A stretch of DNA of 64,000 nucleotides from Coccinella septempunctata (GCF_907165205.1 NC_058196.1:14984501-15048500), one strand, 5' to 3'. Positions 22,487 to 33,738 are shown, numbered from the stretch's first letter. Translations and numbers: made by a program. Notes: generated from the letters alone by a model not told the origin.

Positions 22487-23386
22487 CTACTGAGGCAACT
22501 TCGCCAAATCTTTTTCTGAGGTAACACGCAATATTTTGGAGGTTTCGTCCCTTCTCAACAAAACTCTTCCATCTTGGACCCAGCAGAATTTGAACTTATT
22601 GTCCTTGGCAAATTTCCTTGTAGTATTAAACAAACTTCTGCTATCCTTCGAAAGACTTTCATTAACGTAAATAGTAGTCTCGACGCCTTCAAAACCAATG
22701 TCGCTCGACCTAATGGTATCTTTTTTACCCTTGTAGGCTCGCAGGAAATTGTCCCGGTATGACTTGCTCTTGAAGTCAATCACAATGGGTCTGTTATTAT
22801 CTTTCCTCGGCATGAAATGAATTCGGTGACAACCCTCAACAAAATCTTTTATATTGGAAATATTAAGTCTCAGTGCAATCCTCTCAACAATACTTGATAC
22901 ATTCTCATTCTTCCTCTCGGGAACCCCGACAATATCTAAGGACCTCGCCTTCAACTGTTGCTGCAAAATATTGACCTCTTGATGAAGCCTCATGTTTTCC
23001 CTCTCCAAAGTTCCAAGACGAACATCCATCCCATCCAGCCTGTCATTTATCTTCTCGAAGGTTACCAATTTAGACTCGAAGTCATCAATTTTTTGTCCAA
23101 AATAGTTGAGAGACCTAATGAACTCGGATTGCTGACTGGTTATAGAAGCTAGGTCCGATACAATTTTATCAAGCTTCCCTCCGATATTAACATAGCTAGA
23201 AGTGGCCGATCCAGAAGAGCACTCGCTGCAAACCCATTTAATTCCTCCGGCATCTCCAAAATTCTTCAAAACATTGGACTGCACTCCGAGGCAAGACAAA
23301 TGTATCTCGTTATTACAAGAAAAACATCGCACAGCCGGCTTGTTTCTGCTACCGGGTGTACGACATGACACACAGTTGACCGGCAT
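22487..23386 (-). CDS. LINE 2 ORF1: PHD-finger/coiled-coil RNA-binding protein, intact
   Basis: This is a 299-codon frame from ATG at 23386. Residues about 5-57 hold a PHD-like zinc finger: CVSC, then CFSCNNEIHLSC, then WVCSEC (a C4HC3-like arrangement). A coiled coil follows (FESKLVTFEKINDRL, LERENMRLHQEVNILQQQL). Next is an RRM-like/CTD segment with LDIVGVPERKNEN, CHRIHFMP and RPIVIDFKSKSYRDNFL. A PHD finger before the coiled coil is typical of CR1-clade ORF1 proteins, which coat the element RNA. A G-rich SSGSATSS linker separates finger and coil. Confidence 0.88.
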   Translation of the reverse strand: MPVNCVSCRTPGSRNKPAVRCFSCNNEIHLSCLGVQSNVLKNFGDAGGIKWVCSECSSGSATSSYVNIGGKLDKIVSDLASITSQQSEFIRSLNYFGQKIDDFESKLVTFEKINDRLDGMDVRLGTLERENMRLHQEVNILQQQLKARSLDIVGVPERKNENVSSIVERIALRLNISNIKDFVEGCHRIHFMPRKDNNRPIVIDFKSKSYRDNFLRAYKGKKDTIRSSDIGFEGVETTIYVNESLSKDSRSLFNTTRKFAKDNKFKFCWVQDGRVLLRRDETSKILRVTSEKDLAKLPQ

Positions 23387-23723
23387 GTTTTATCAATCCG
23401 TGACAAACGAAATGTTAATTAATCAAGGAAAACCACTCAGTCTCTCAATAAAAATCAAAAAATCCAACTATATCGGATAGTACAGGCAATAAGGATTACG
23501 ATGATATAGATTTTCAAAATTAATACGGGAAAAAACAACCAAAAATACTCGAAAACTCTCGGAGTGCACGAAGAGATGTATTTCTCATCTGTTCACGAAC
23601 ACGATATTTTTCAGCACATAATAAAAATTGTCACTATGAACGAGAACAATTAAGTAATGTAGTCTTTCTAAGAAATGGTACACATATTTTTTTTTCGGCA
23701 TGTTTTCTTAGATTATTATACTA

Positions 23724-24124
23724 TTTTAGAATCCTGGTTGGTTGTGTAAATTTTCAAAAAACTTGCCACCATAGTGTCCATAAATTTTTTCACAAAACAA
23801 TGAGTGAAAGTGGGCTGAAAGTAAAAATCTTTCGAAATTTTATGGAAAAAACATATTTTGATTATTTTTTGTGTGAAAACTATGAGTATTCTGGGAGTTT
23901 TAGGAGTTGTGGTGGGCAGCAGTACTACTTAAGTTGCCGATACAAAAAAATAACAAAAATTTTCGAAAAAGTTTAGCCGTGGTAACTTAAAATATTATGA
24001 AGGGTGTTAATTTTTGAAGAATTTCATGACTTATTTTGTAATTAAATAAATAATTGAGCTGGATTTTTTTTCCTATTTTTCCTAAACTCCACCCTACGGC
24101 GCCGGTTTATCGTTGAATTTTGGG
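23724..24124 (-). repeat. Right TIR of the second long-TIR element
   Basis: Inverted partner of 16985-17301, about 85 bp longer because of a segment around 23940-24025 that the left arm lacks. It ends with GGTTTATCGTTGAATTTTGGG. Confidence 0.85.
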
Positions 24125-24783
24125 CGTTTCAGATGTTGGCATGATGACGTCAGAAAAATTGTCCAATGTACGGAGTATAGGGGGAACAGACTATGGAGGT
24201 ACTACCCTCCATAGAACAGACCTACCCTCGTACCCTCAGAGGTTGTCTCTCTCTGCCTACCCTCCATCCATAGTATGGAGATAGTGACTGAGTCATCCTG
24301 TTGGTCTATAATTTCTGCAACGATGCAACCAGTAACGGTTTTGTGGGTTGCAGATCAAGCACCCAACAAGAGAGCCCTAGATTTTGTTGATTTGAAGTTG
24401 AATTGTTCTTGGAATGAATATACTCAAACTCAATATTGAATAAATATAAAAAATTTGGAATCAAGTGGTTTAAATATAAAGACTTGATTCGAGATAGTTT
24501 TTTTATGTTTTTTTTTTCTTACCTTGGTCAATCTACCTATCGAACGAAAACAGAAGGTTGGCAAAACTGCTGAAATGTCAGGTTTTCTGTTATTAATTAA
24601 ATACGACGTAATAAACTAGTTGCGAAGGGTAAAATGAACATTGTAAACGAAATAAAGTGTTTGTTATGTGTTTTTGGTTCTTGTAATTCTTTGTATTACA
24701 ACAGTCTCAGATCGAACTGAACATAACAAGAGTGAATATCGTTTTCTAAAAGTTCCAACTGTTAACCATTGTGTTTCATAATC
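24125..24783. promoter_or_regulatory. Upstream region of Dcp2
   Basis: Presumed to hold the Dcp2 promoter and 5' UTR. It contains a TGATGACGTCAG (CRE-like) site at about 24141-24152 and a local run of repeated TACCCTC/CTACCCTCCAT words with an inverted partner (24190-24285). No clear TATA box or transcription start could be assigned. CRE-like words also occur in the mariner TIRs, so this one may derive from transposon sequence. Confidence 0.35.
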
Positions 24784-25773
24784 ATGGAGGAAGCGAAAAA
24801 AGTAGAACATTCCATACCAACGGAGATTCTGGATGACCTTCTCACTAGATTTCTCATTAATGTCCCAGAATCAGCGAAGAAAGACTATGTACGAATATGT
24901 TTTCAGATTGAAAACGCACATTGGTATTATCTGGATTTTTATGTTAGTAACGACAGTAATTTAAAGTCTTGTACTATTTATGAATTCGCAACACACGTCT
25001 TTCAACATAGCCCGTTTCTGCAGAAGGAACTTTATAGACTACCTGAAATCATGGCCGAATGGAAGCAGTACAAGCAAACTGTTCCTACTTACGGAGCCAT
25101 ATTATTATCTGAAGGACTCTCTCATGTCTTATTAGTGAAAAGTTATTGGACCAAAACGTCTTGGGGTTTTCCAAAAGGAAAAGTAAATGAGGAAGAATCC
25201 CCTGTACACTGTGCCATCCGAGAAGTACTTGAAGAAACAGGGTTTGACATTACATCTTATGTAGATCCAGAAGATTGGGTCGAAGCAATTATCAATGAGC
25301 AATTAGTTAGACTGTATATTATTAAGAATATACCTATGTCTACTAAGTTTCAACCAAAGACGCGATGTGAAATAAAGTCGGTTGGTTGGTTTTCCATAGC
25401 TGATTTACCCACCAACAGAAAGGACCTCACGCCAAAATTAAAATTAGGTGTTAATCCTAATGCATTCTACTTGATCCTTCCTTTTGTAAAAAAGTTGAAG
25501 CAATTGTCTAATTGTGCTACTTCGAACAAGAGAAGTCGAAAGAAGTCTAACAGTCTAAGCGATTGTGAAAACTCTGTGTCTAAACATAAAAGCAGACCTA
25601 ATGTAAAAACTGAAGAAGAGAAAGGTAAGATCAACAAGAAAACTGAAAGAAAAAACGTCACAAAAAGGGAACTGTTTCCTAACATGATGGACCAGTTACC
25701 GGAATTGAATGGGGCCTCCTGCTGGGTCAACTTTAAGTTTGACCAAACTGCGATTATTGAATGTATTCCATAA
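24784..25773 (+). CDS. Dcp2: m7GpppN-mRNA hydrolase Dcp2 (Nudix decapping enzyme)
   Basis: This single exon of 329 codons reads from ATG at 24784 (good context, aatcATGG). An upstream in-frame TTG at 24769 is not a credible start. Residues about 10-98 form the Dcp2 box A domain (IPTEILDDLLTRFLI, IENAHWYYLDFY). The Nudix fold follows, with PTYGAILLSE and WGFPKGKVNEEE. The Nudix box runs from Gly132 to Gly153 with Arg146-Glu147 and Glu150-Glu151, the metal-binding glutamates. Box B is represented by GVNPNAFYLILPFVKKLKQL (about 225-245). The tail is Lys/Ser-rich and ends with a WVNFKFDQTAI-type motif. Known role: removes the 5' cap in the cytoplasm with Dcp1, committing mRNA to 5'-3' decay. The absence of introns is notable; the intact frame and conserved catalytic residues argue for function. 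Confidence 0.93.
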   Translation: MEEAKKVEHSIPTEILDDLLTRFLINVPESAKKDYVRICFQIENAHWYYLDFYVSNDSNLKSCTIYEFATHVFQHSPFLQKELYRLPEIMAEWKQYKQTVPTYGAILLSEGLSHVLLVKSYWTKTSWGFPKGKVNEEESPVHCAIREVLEETGFDITSYVDPEDWVEAIINEQLVRLYIIKNIPMSTKFQPKTRCEIKSVGWFSIADLPTNRKDLTPKLKLGVNPNAFYLILPFVKKLKQLSNCATSNKRSRKKSNSLSDCENSVSKHKSRPNVKTEEEKGKINKKTERKNVTKRELFPNMMDQLPELNGASCWVNFKFDQTAIIECIP

Positions 25774-27088
25774 GGGATAATCGATGTAGGGTTCAGTTTT
25801 GAATGAACACTTTGAAATTCAAAATTTTAATATTTCTTATTTCTTTTGACTATTTTTATCTTTTCAATAGAATATCCTCATTCTAGCCTTTTCAATTAGT
25901 TTTTCTTTTTGAGTATTTAACTTGACCTCACAAAATCTAAAAAGTTGAATATAAAATTCAGCAACAAAAATAAATTTTTTTTCGTAAATACCATATAAAT
26001 ATCTATTGAGAAAGCTACAAACTTTGAAAAATCCTTTTGATGATGTTTTTGCTGCAATAACATTGTTTATCTAATAACTTGCTATTTCATTCTTAGTTCT
26101 TCAAGTTGCAGTAAATCAATAAAAAAATTCGAAATGAATATAAAATCGATCAGCCAATCAAAATGCAATCTTTTTCTCAACTAGCCCGCAACTCAAAATG
26201 TCATATTTTCTGTACCTTCGAGATTTTTTAATATTTCAGTTTTCCTTCCATACAGGCTCGAAGTTAACACAGGTTTGATGAATATCAAACAAGAATTTTT
26301 TTTTTTTTATTTAGAATCGCTTTTTCTGTTATTTTACGTATTATGGATGTGACTGATGAAGAAAGCTTTAATTGCTAACAATTTTAAATATATCTTCAGG
26401 AAGTTATTTGTTAAAAATTCCTGAAGAGAATAAGAATTCTAAAAAAATTATATGTTAACTTCTTATTGGAACTTGAATAATTCAAAATGAGTTTGAGTTC
26501 AAATCTAAAGGATTCTAAAGAGTTTGTTTCAACACGAGAGGAAGTACATTAAATTAAATGTAGTGTGGTGAATTATTCAAATAAACTTCCAATTTTCATT
26601 GTTTTCACTTGAATTATGCTCATTTTGAATATTTTTCAAAATTCACTGTAAATTCTTGTTGATGAATGTTTGTCTCCAATAAGAAATTGATGTGTTTGAA
26701 GCTTGTATCCCAGTTGTTTATAATGAGCAAATATTTTTTAAGAAAATTATTTTTATAATTGATTTTTAATGTTTTATCTGGAATACTAGTCATTTAATTC
26801 TTGTATGTTTGTAAAATTTATTCAACAAAGACGTAAGTGGCATATCTTAACCTTATTTTGTAAAAGTAAAAATTATTGATTTCGATGTTCAGTATTATTA
26901 TGAAAATGTCAATTGTAATTGTATATCATGCAAAAAAAAATTACTTTGAAGGAACTATCAATTTGTTATGGACGTAATTAAAAATTCTATCAGATTGGAT
27001 CAATTGATTTTTTATTTCTTCTGCTCAGAAATTATATATTATTTCTTAATTCCTTCTCCAACAGTCAATTTGATTTAGTTGCTCACGA
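25774..27088. other. AT-rich 3' flank of Dcp2
   Basis: No gene recognised. It includes the presumed Dcp2 3' UTR. A run of 13 T lies at about 26296, and several A-rich runs occur near 26930. Confidence 0.4.
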
Positions 27089-28345
27089 AAGTTCTTAGCA
27101 GTGTGTAAAAGCCTTCATACCAACAACAACGCTAGAATACAGCATAATGGTTCTACAACCGACCATTTCTCAACCAACTCTGGAATGAAACAAGGCTGCG
27201 TGTTTGCGACTTTACTGTTCAATATTTTCGCCATAGCTGTATCGATAATTTCTGGCATGAGTATGCCCGTAAGAGGTGTTGGGATAAGATTCAGATTTGA
27301 TGTAGGCCTGTTTAACCTGAAGCGCCTCAGAGCAAAAACCCGTACCAAGTTTATCACTGAACTTCAATATGCAGACGACTGTTCACTTATCGCTAGCAGC
27401 TCAGAGGATCTACAGATAATGTTGGACACCTACAAACATATATACGAAGCTTTAGGCCTTAGACTCAATATCGACAAAACCAAAATCCTGGTAAGTCCGC
27501 CAGAAAGTCTTCAAACAGATATCAGCCTGGAGAATGAAATTCTAGAACAGGTCGAGCAGTTCAAATACTTGGGAAGCTTCATAAATACTAGGGCTAACCT
27601 AGACACGGAAATACAAAACCGTATCAATTCGGCATCACGGGCATTCTGGAAGCTAAAGGACAGAGTGTTTCAAAATCACGACCTCAATCTGAAGACCAAG
27701 ACAGCTGTTTACAAAGCAGTGGTCTTCCCAACGCTTCTTTACGGAAGTTAAAGCTGGACGCCCTATAGGCGACATATTAAACAGCTTGAACAAACGCAAC
27801 AACGTCATCTAAGACAAATAATGCACATCAGATGGTTCCACAAAGTTTCGAATGCAGAAGTCTTGCAACGCGCGAGTTGCACAACAATGGAGACTCAAGT
27901 AACGAGGGCCCAACTCAGATTGAGCGGCCACATTCTGAGGATGCAAGACACAAGACTCCCCAAAATAGCCCTGTATGGGGAATTCACAGAGGGAGCCCGA
28001 AAACCAGGAGGCCAGTATAAGCGGTTCAAGGATATACTGCATGAATCCCTAAAATCAGTTAATGCCAATCATAACTGGGAACAACTAGCGTTGGACAGGT
28101 CACAGTGGAGGTCTTTGGTTCACAGTTATAATGGAGACTCGAGAAGGATTCAGCGGCGGCCAGATCTGGTTTGTGACTATTCATGCCCTGAGTGTGGAAG
28201 GATCTGCAGGTCACGGTTGGGTCTCTTCAATCACAGGAGGGCACACAATCGCAACTATCCCTAAGAAATTGCAAGTCTGTTCGCAATTTTTTTTTCTTCT
28301 TCTTTTTGTAGATTTATTCCCGGTAACGGGATACAGCAATGAATG
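27089..28345 (+). pseudogene. RTE-like LINE, 3' half, one in-frame stop
   Basis: The frame 27101-28264 is interrupted only by TAA at 27749-27751, where the surrounding reading LLYGS-SWTPYRRHIK implies a former Glu codon. RT motifs are SGMKQGCVFATLLFNIF and ELQYADDCSLIASS (both catalytic Asp). Then come LGLRLNIDKTKIL and QFKYLGSFI, and a C-terminal zinc finger CPECGRICRSRLGLFNHRRAH. The ATGAATGAATGAAT tail at about 28340 is typical of RTE 3' ends. The 5' side is truncated inside the RT. It is the same family as the minus-strand fragment at 2006-3520, with which it shares RIQHNGSTTD. Confidence 0.88.
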
Positions 28346-28424
28346 AATGAATCACGTGGTTTACCCTTTGAGAGCCTTGCATATTCATGGAGTTGCAAAT
28401 TAATAGCTAATACTGAATTGGAAC

Positions 28425-28980
28425 TAGGGGCGTAGCTACCGCGGTATCAGCGGTATCAGTGATACGGGGCCCCCAGGCTTTAGGGGCCCCCGAATGTCTG
28501 TAAGCAAAAAATTCCTAAAAATGTTTACCAAAACCTCTTACAGGTTTTACGATACCATTTTTGAGAATAACTGCCGTTCATTTCAAAATCCCTTTCATTA
28601 CACCGAATCGATCATTCAGATAGATACGAATACTTAAAATCTGAAATTCGTGCCATCAAAGAACTTTCAGAATTGGTCCTGATAAAATTCAATAGCCTTG
28701 CATCCAGTTTTCCGGACGTTATTACTGCATGCATTTCATTTTTGACCCTTCCGGTTACAACTGCAACCGCTAAAAGGAGTTTTTCAAAATTAAAACTCAT
28801 AAAAAATTATCTGAGGACTTCTATGGGACAGGAACGGCTGTCAGACATGTCGTTATTGTCAATAGAGGGGGAACAACTTAAAAAACTGTCAGTATTCCCA
28901 GAAACGATATCTATTGGCCCTGTCGTAGAGCTGGCAGCAAAATCAACTACCTCAAGTTACCAAAGGTGTTGATGAGCACT
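28425..28980 (+). pseudogene. hAT transposon remnant: left end plus C-terminal dimerisation domain
   Basis: At 28425 the sequence TAGGGGCGTAGCTACC resembles a common hAT end (CAGGGGCGTAGCTA). A GGGGCCCCC block follows. From about 28600 the plus frame reads SSFPDVITACISFLTLPVTT, TATAKRSFSKLKLIKNYLRT and ERLSDMSLLSIE, the hAT C-terminal dimerisation domain with its A-x-R-S-F-S motif. The bulk of the transposase and the right terminal repeat are missing, so it is an internally and 3'-deleted copy. Confidence 0.85.
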
Positions 28981-29045
28981 TTGGTAAAAAAAGTTATTGT
29001 GAAAATTATGATGAAAACTATCATCAGTCGCAATACATTCTGAAA

Positions 29046-29084
29046 ACATTGAACTCTAAAAGAACTTCTTTTAGAGTTCAATGT
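29046..29084. repeat. Perfect 19-bp stem hairpin with 1-nt loop
   Basis: ACATTGAACTCTAAAAGAA is followed by one C and the exact complement TTCTTTTAGAGTTCAATGT. The stem is perfect over 19 bp. It lies between hAT and RTE remnants; no function is assigned. Confidence 0.9.
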
Positions 29085-29329
29085 CTGAAAAGAACCATTT
29101 TTCTGTTGAAAACAAGAAATTGGTTTGGGAATGCTTGTCAAAACGTTGAAAAGAGTGATCCGGAACTATCAGTCATTTGGTACCCCATGAGAAAGATGTA
29201 GATTTTCAAAGATGAAAGTAATTTTTTTGTAATTGATATGCATATGGGCTACTGTCAAAATGTTGAATCTTGTATTTGAGAACTAATGGCCGTATGCCAT
29301 TAGTCCCTAGTAGTATGCCTTAATATGAC

Positions 29330-29592
29330 ATTTATGAAATTCAAAAGCGTCTTTACGAACTCTGACTTTGACCTCAACCTCAGAATAAGATTCACAAAAT
29401 GCTATGGTCCGTGCTATTGTACTGCATATGGAAGGCTGGACACTGAAGGTTAATACCATGAATAGGCTGGAAGCATTTGAGATGTGGATCTACAGAAGAA
29501 TACTGAAAGTTTCTTGGATAGGAAGAGAACGTGAATTACTGCTCACGATAAAACGCAGGAAAACAGCATACACTATATTCGCCAAATTGTGA
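29330..29592 (+). pseudogene. RTE-type LINE C-terminal fragment
   Basis: The frame contains WTLKVNTMNRLEAFEMWIYR followed by RILKVSWIGRERELLLTIKR, which matches the region after the RT in insect RTE-like ORFs (G-x-E-x-W-T-L ... AFEMWxYRRxLxIxW). It is about 85 codons long and truncated on both sides. It probably belongs to the same family as the split element at 39.9-43.0 kb. Confidence 0.72.
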
Positions 29593-30476
29593 CTCGTAGG
29601 TAATTGTGACAATTACTTCGAAATAAAATTTTCTGCTCATTACCGTTATTACTAGATTAATGAAATCCCGAATTTATTTAGTTTTTGCGAGTTTATATTT
29701 TTTGTCCAAATAAATTAGCTTATTTTCAAAGAATGATTGGTGTAAATGAAACTCAATGTCACAGATACCCCTTATCACTCGATCACAACAAAAAGGTGGT
29801 CAGACTGTCGTAGCTATCGACCGTTTTCAAACGACAACTGCTCGACAACTATTATAATGATTATTTTGTGGAAACCATTTCACGATATATTTCGGAAGGA
29901 TGAGAAGTATTGGGGTAATTACCCTCCTAAGAGTCCTAAGTATTTCTTATTCGCTCATATTTTTTTTTATTTGTGAAGAAAAACAATATTTAATTTTTTT
30001 TTTGGAATTAACCTCCCATACCAAGTGTACTCAACGAAGATACACTCTTAAATTAATAAAACGGGGTGAACTCAGTTAGCGCACATACGACGGCGCGGCG
30101 GCGACAGTGAAAAATCCAAATCAACAAAAAACGCCAAGGCCTAAGCAGAGACAACTTGTCTCTGGCCCAAGTGTGTTTCCAGCGTAATGCTCTAAACGTC
30201 TCAACCCAGACGTTTACAATAAAAATAGCCTGAATGAGGAGAAAACACCGATTCATTATCAAACATTTATCTAAAGGCGGCTACAGAGAGGGCATGGTAA
30301 GCCTTGTCCAGCTTTTTAACGAACGTTTGTGGAAATGTTGGTATATTCTCGATATTCGACGACGACCATATACACGACATGCTCATCTTGCCAGTCTTTT
30401 CGAGGATAGTGAGAACGTTCAACAAGCGTGCGAACAATTGGAATCTGATTTTTATGACTGACGTTATGTGGATCCC
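29593..30476. other. Non-coding spacer
   Basis: No gene recognised. GC-rich words such as ACGACGGCGCGGCGGCGAC occur near 30087, but no open frame with a known domain is seen. Confidence 0.4.
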
Positions 30477-30483
30477 AAATAAT

Positions 30484-33400
30484 GGTGTCCGTGAAGTTAG
30501 CACCCACTTTTTCGAAAATGAAGAATTTTTTTTTTCATTCGTTAGTAACTCGTTAGTAACTATTTGTAACACCAAAATTTTCGTTTGTACTTTAAAGATA
30601 CTGGTAGAAAAACACCGCATTCCGCTAGGTGCTAACTACACGGGCACCCACTGTTCGATTTTTCGCGAAAGATAAAATACACTTGGGAAGTCCATCGTTA
30701 GTAACTATTTGTAACACAAAAATTTTCGTTTGTAACCTAACCTATGATGGGAAAATGACACCCCCAAAACGTGAAGTTAGCACCCACATTTTCGAAAATG
30801 AAGATAATTTTTTTTGCATTCGTTTGTAACTCGTTAGTAACTATTTGTAACACAAAAATTTTCGTTTGTAACATAACCTATGATGGGAAAATGACACCCT
30901 CAAAATGTGAAGTTAGCACCCACATTTTCGAAAATGACGAAAATTTTGCGAAAAATAAAGTACAGTTGGGAAGTCCATCGTTAGTAACTATTTGTAACAC
31001 AAAAATTTTCGTTTGTAACCTAACCTATGATGGGAAAATGACACCCCCAAAACGTGAAGTTAGCACCCACATTTTCGAAAATGAAGATAACTTTTTTTGC
31101 ATTCGTTTGTAACTCGTTAGTAACTATTTGTAACACAAAAATTTTCGTTTGTAACCTAACCTATGATGAGAAAATGACACCCCCAAAACGTGAAGTTGAA
31201 GAACCCACATTTTCGAATATGAAGATAATTTTTTTTGCATTCGTTTGTAACTCGTTAGTAACTATTTGTAACACAAAAATTTTCGTTTTTAACCTAACCT
31301 ATGATGGGAAAATGACACCCCCAAAATGTGAAGTCAGCAGGCACATTTTCGAAAATTACGAAAATTTTGCGAAAAATAAAGTACAGTTGGGAAGTTCATC
31401 GTTAGTAACGACTCGTAACACACAAATTTTTGTTTGTAACCTCACCTATAACGGGAAAATGACACCCTCAAACTGTGAAGTTAGCACCCACATTTTCGAA
31501 AATGAAGATAATTTTTTTTGCATTCGTTTGTAACTCGTTAGTAACTATTTGTAACACAAAAATTTTCGTTTGTAACCTAACCTTTGATGGAAAAATGACA
31601 CCCCCAAAATGTGGAGTTAGCACCCATATTTTGGAAAATAAAGATAATTTTTTTTGCATTCGTATGTAATTAGTTAGTAACTATTTGTAACACAAAAATT
31701 TTCGTTTGTAACCTAACCTATGATGGGAAAATGACAACTCCAAAATGCGAAGTAAACACCCACTTTTTCGAAAATTAAGAAAATTCGTTCTGCATTCGTT
31801 CGTAATTTGTTAGATACTATTTGTAACAAAAAAATTTCCGTTTGTACCTCAAAAATACTGGTAGAAAAACACCGCATTTTGCTGGGTGCTAACTTCAAGG
31901 CCACTGTTCGATTTTTCACGAAAAATAAAGTACGGTTGAAAAGTTCATCGTAAGTTACTATTAATTTTTTTGCATTCGTTTGTAACTCGTTAGTACCCTG
32001 TTACTAAATGTTCGACACACATAATTTTTCATTATTCCTACTCTTCAATTGACAACACCCCTAAAGTGCAAAATTAGCATATACACATTCTGGAGAATTC
32101 TGAATTAGTGTATTGCTTCCGTAAAATTAGTACTTCCTCTGTAACTACATATGTATTTATTGAGAAATTCTGAAAGTTTTGAGAAACTGAATGTGTGATA
32201 TAACCTATTAATGTAATGATTATACCCGAAAGTTATATCTACCATACATTACTTTGAAATTTGTTTCACGAATATTAACAGATGAAGTTTTATCGAAAGC
32301 AATAAAGTAATTCAGTATTTTCCAAAATGTGTATGTGCCAACTTTGCATTTTATTGGTGCTATTTGGTTTATTCCATATAAGGTTACAAATAAAAATTCT
32401 GTTTTACAAACACGCTCCCAGCGGAATGCGTTGTTTTTCTAGCACTATCTTTGAGTTATAATACGAACATTTTTTTGTTACAAATAGTTACTAACGATTT
32501 ACTAACGAATGTAAAAAAAATTATCTTCATTTTCGAAAGAGTGGGCGCTAACTTCGAGTATTGGGGGGGTGTCAATTTCTCATCATAGCTGAGGTTACAA
32601 ACGAAATTGTACAAATAAAAAAAGTTACTAATAACGTTCATCTATTGGAAACAAAGAGCAAATGGAAATTTTCCCAAAAATGTGTATTTGCTAACTTCGC
32701 ATTTTGAGGGTGTCATTTTACCAATATATGTTAGGTTACAAACCTTGTTACAAATAGTTACTATGTTTTTCTGGCATTATCTTTAAGGTACAAATGAAAA
32801 TTTTCGTGTTACAAATAGTTACTAACGAGCTACGAAAGAACGAAAGAATGCAAAAAAAATTGCCTTCATTTTCGAAAAAGTGGGTGCTAACTTCGCATTT
32901 TGGGGGTGTAATTTTTTCATCATAGGTTAGGTTACAAACTAAAATTTTCGTGTTACAAATAGTTACTAACGAGTTACAAACGAATGCAAACAAAATTATT
33001 TTCATTTTCGAAAAAGTGGGTGCTAACTTCGCATTTTGGGGGTGTCATTTTTTCATCACAGGTTAGGTTACAAACTAAAATTTTCGTGTTACAAATAGTT
33101 ACTAACGAGTTACAAACGAATGCAAAAAAAAAAATCTTCATTTTCGAAAATGTGGGTGCTAACTTCGCATTTTGAGGGTGTCATTTTCCCCTTATAGGTG
33201 AGGTTACAAACAAAAATTTGTGTGTTACGAGTCGTTACTAACGATGAACTTCCCAACTGTACTTTAGTTTTCGCAAAATTTTCGTCATTTTCGAAAAGTG
33301 GGTGCTAACTTCGCATTTTGGGGGTGTCATTCTCTAATCATAGGTTAGGTTACAAACGAAAATTTTTGTGTTACAAATAGTTACTAACGATTTACAAACG

Positions 33401-33738
33401 AATGCAAAAAAAATTATCGTCATTTTTGAAAATGTGGGTGCTAACTTCGCATTTTGGGGGTGTAATTTTCCCATCATAGGTTAGGTTACAAACGAAAATT
33501 TTTGTGTTACAAATAGTTACTAACGATGGACTTCCCAAGTGTATTTTATTTTTCGCGAAAAATCGAACAGTGGGTGCCCGTGAAGTTAGCACCCAGCGGA
33601 ATGCGGTGTTTTTCTACCAGTATCTTTAAGGTACAAACGAAAATTTTGGTGTTACAAATAGTTACTAACGAGTTACTAACGAATGCAAAAAAAAATTTCT
33701 TCGTTATCGAAAAAGTGGGTGCTAAGTTCACGGACACC
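30484..33738. mobile_element. Large foldback element with arms of tandem repeats, 7-bp TSD
   Basis: The terminal repeats GGTGTCCGTGAAGTTAGC and GCTAAGTTCACGGACACC are inverted. AAATAAT is duplicated exactly at 30477-30483 and 33739-33745. The left arm (to about 31950) and right arm (from about 32400) are inverted copies of each other and are built of ~137- or ~147-bp tandem units containing CGTTAGTAACTATTTGTAAC and GGGAAAATGACACCCCCAAA. The middle, about 450 bp, is unique. The many short ORFs here are the same unit read in shifting frames. The architecture resembles Drosophila Foldback/Galileo; family membership is inference. Confidence 0.88.

Larger units (their letters stand above)
19411..23600 (-). 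mobile_element. Apparently complete CR1-like LINE 2 with both ORFs open
   Basis: ORF1 (23386-22487) and ORF2 (22451-19587) are uninterrupted and 35 bp apart. The 3' end carries a pure (AAAT)n tail, seen as TTTATTTATT repeats at 19411-19440 on the plus strand. The 5' boundary near 23600 is an estimate. It sits inside the second long-TIR element. Intact ORFs plus a clean tail suggest a young, possibly mobile copy (inference). Confidence 0.85.
16985..24124 (-). mobile_element. Second long-TIR mariner-like element, invaded by a hAT element and a LINE
   Basis: The left end CCCAAAATTCAACGATAAG and the right end (complement CCCAAAATTCAACGATAAA) are inverted copies. The left arm runs 16985-17301 and the right arm 23724-24124; the left arm lacks about 85 bp present in the right. 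Inside is a minus-strand piece of a mariner-type transposase (17482-17700), a hAT element (17906-19305) and a LINE (about 19411-23600). No flanking duplication is clear. Its architecture repeats that of the element at 8703-16187. Confidence 0.8.

Noticed and set aside
24769..24783. Longer Dcp2 start giving MCFII before MEEAKK
   Set aside because: The codon at 24769 is TTG; the ATG at 24784 has a good context and fits the family.
30484..33738. CRISPR-like array or satellite array
   Set aside because: Units are long, in two inverted blocks, bounded by TIRs and a target duplication, which fits a foldback transposon in a eukaryotic genome.
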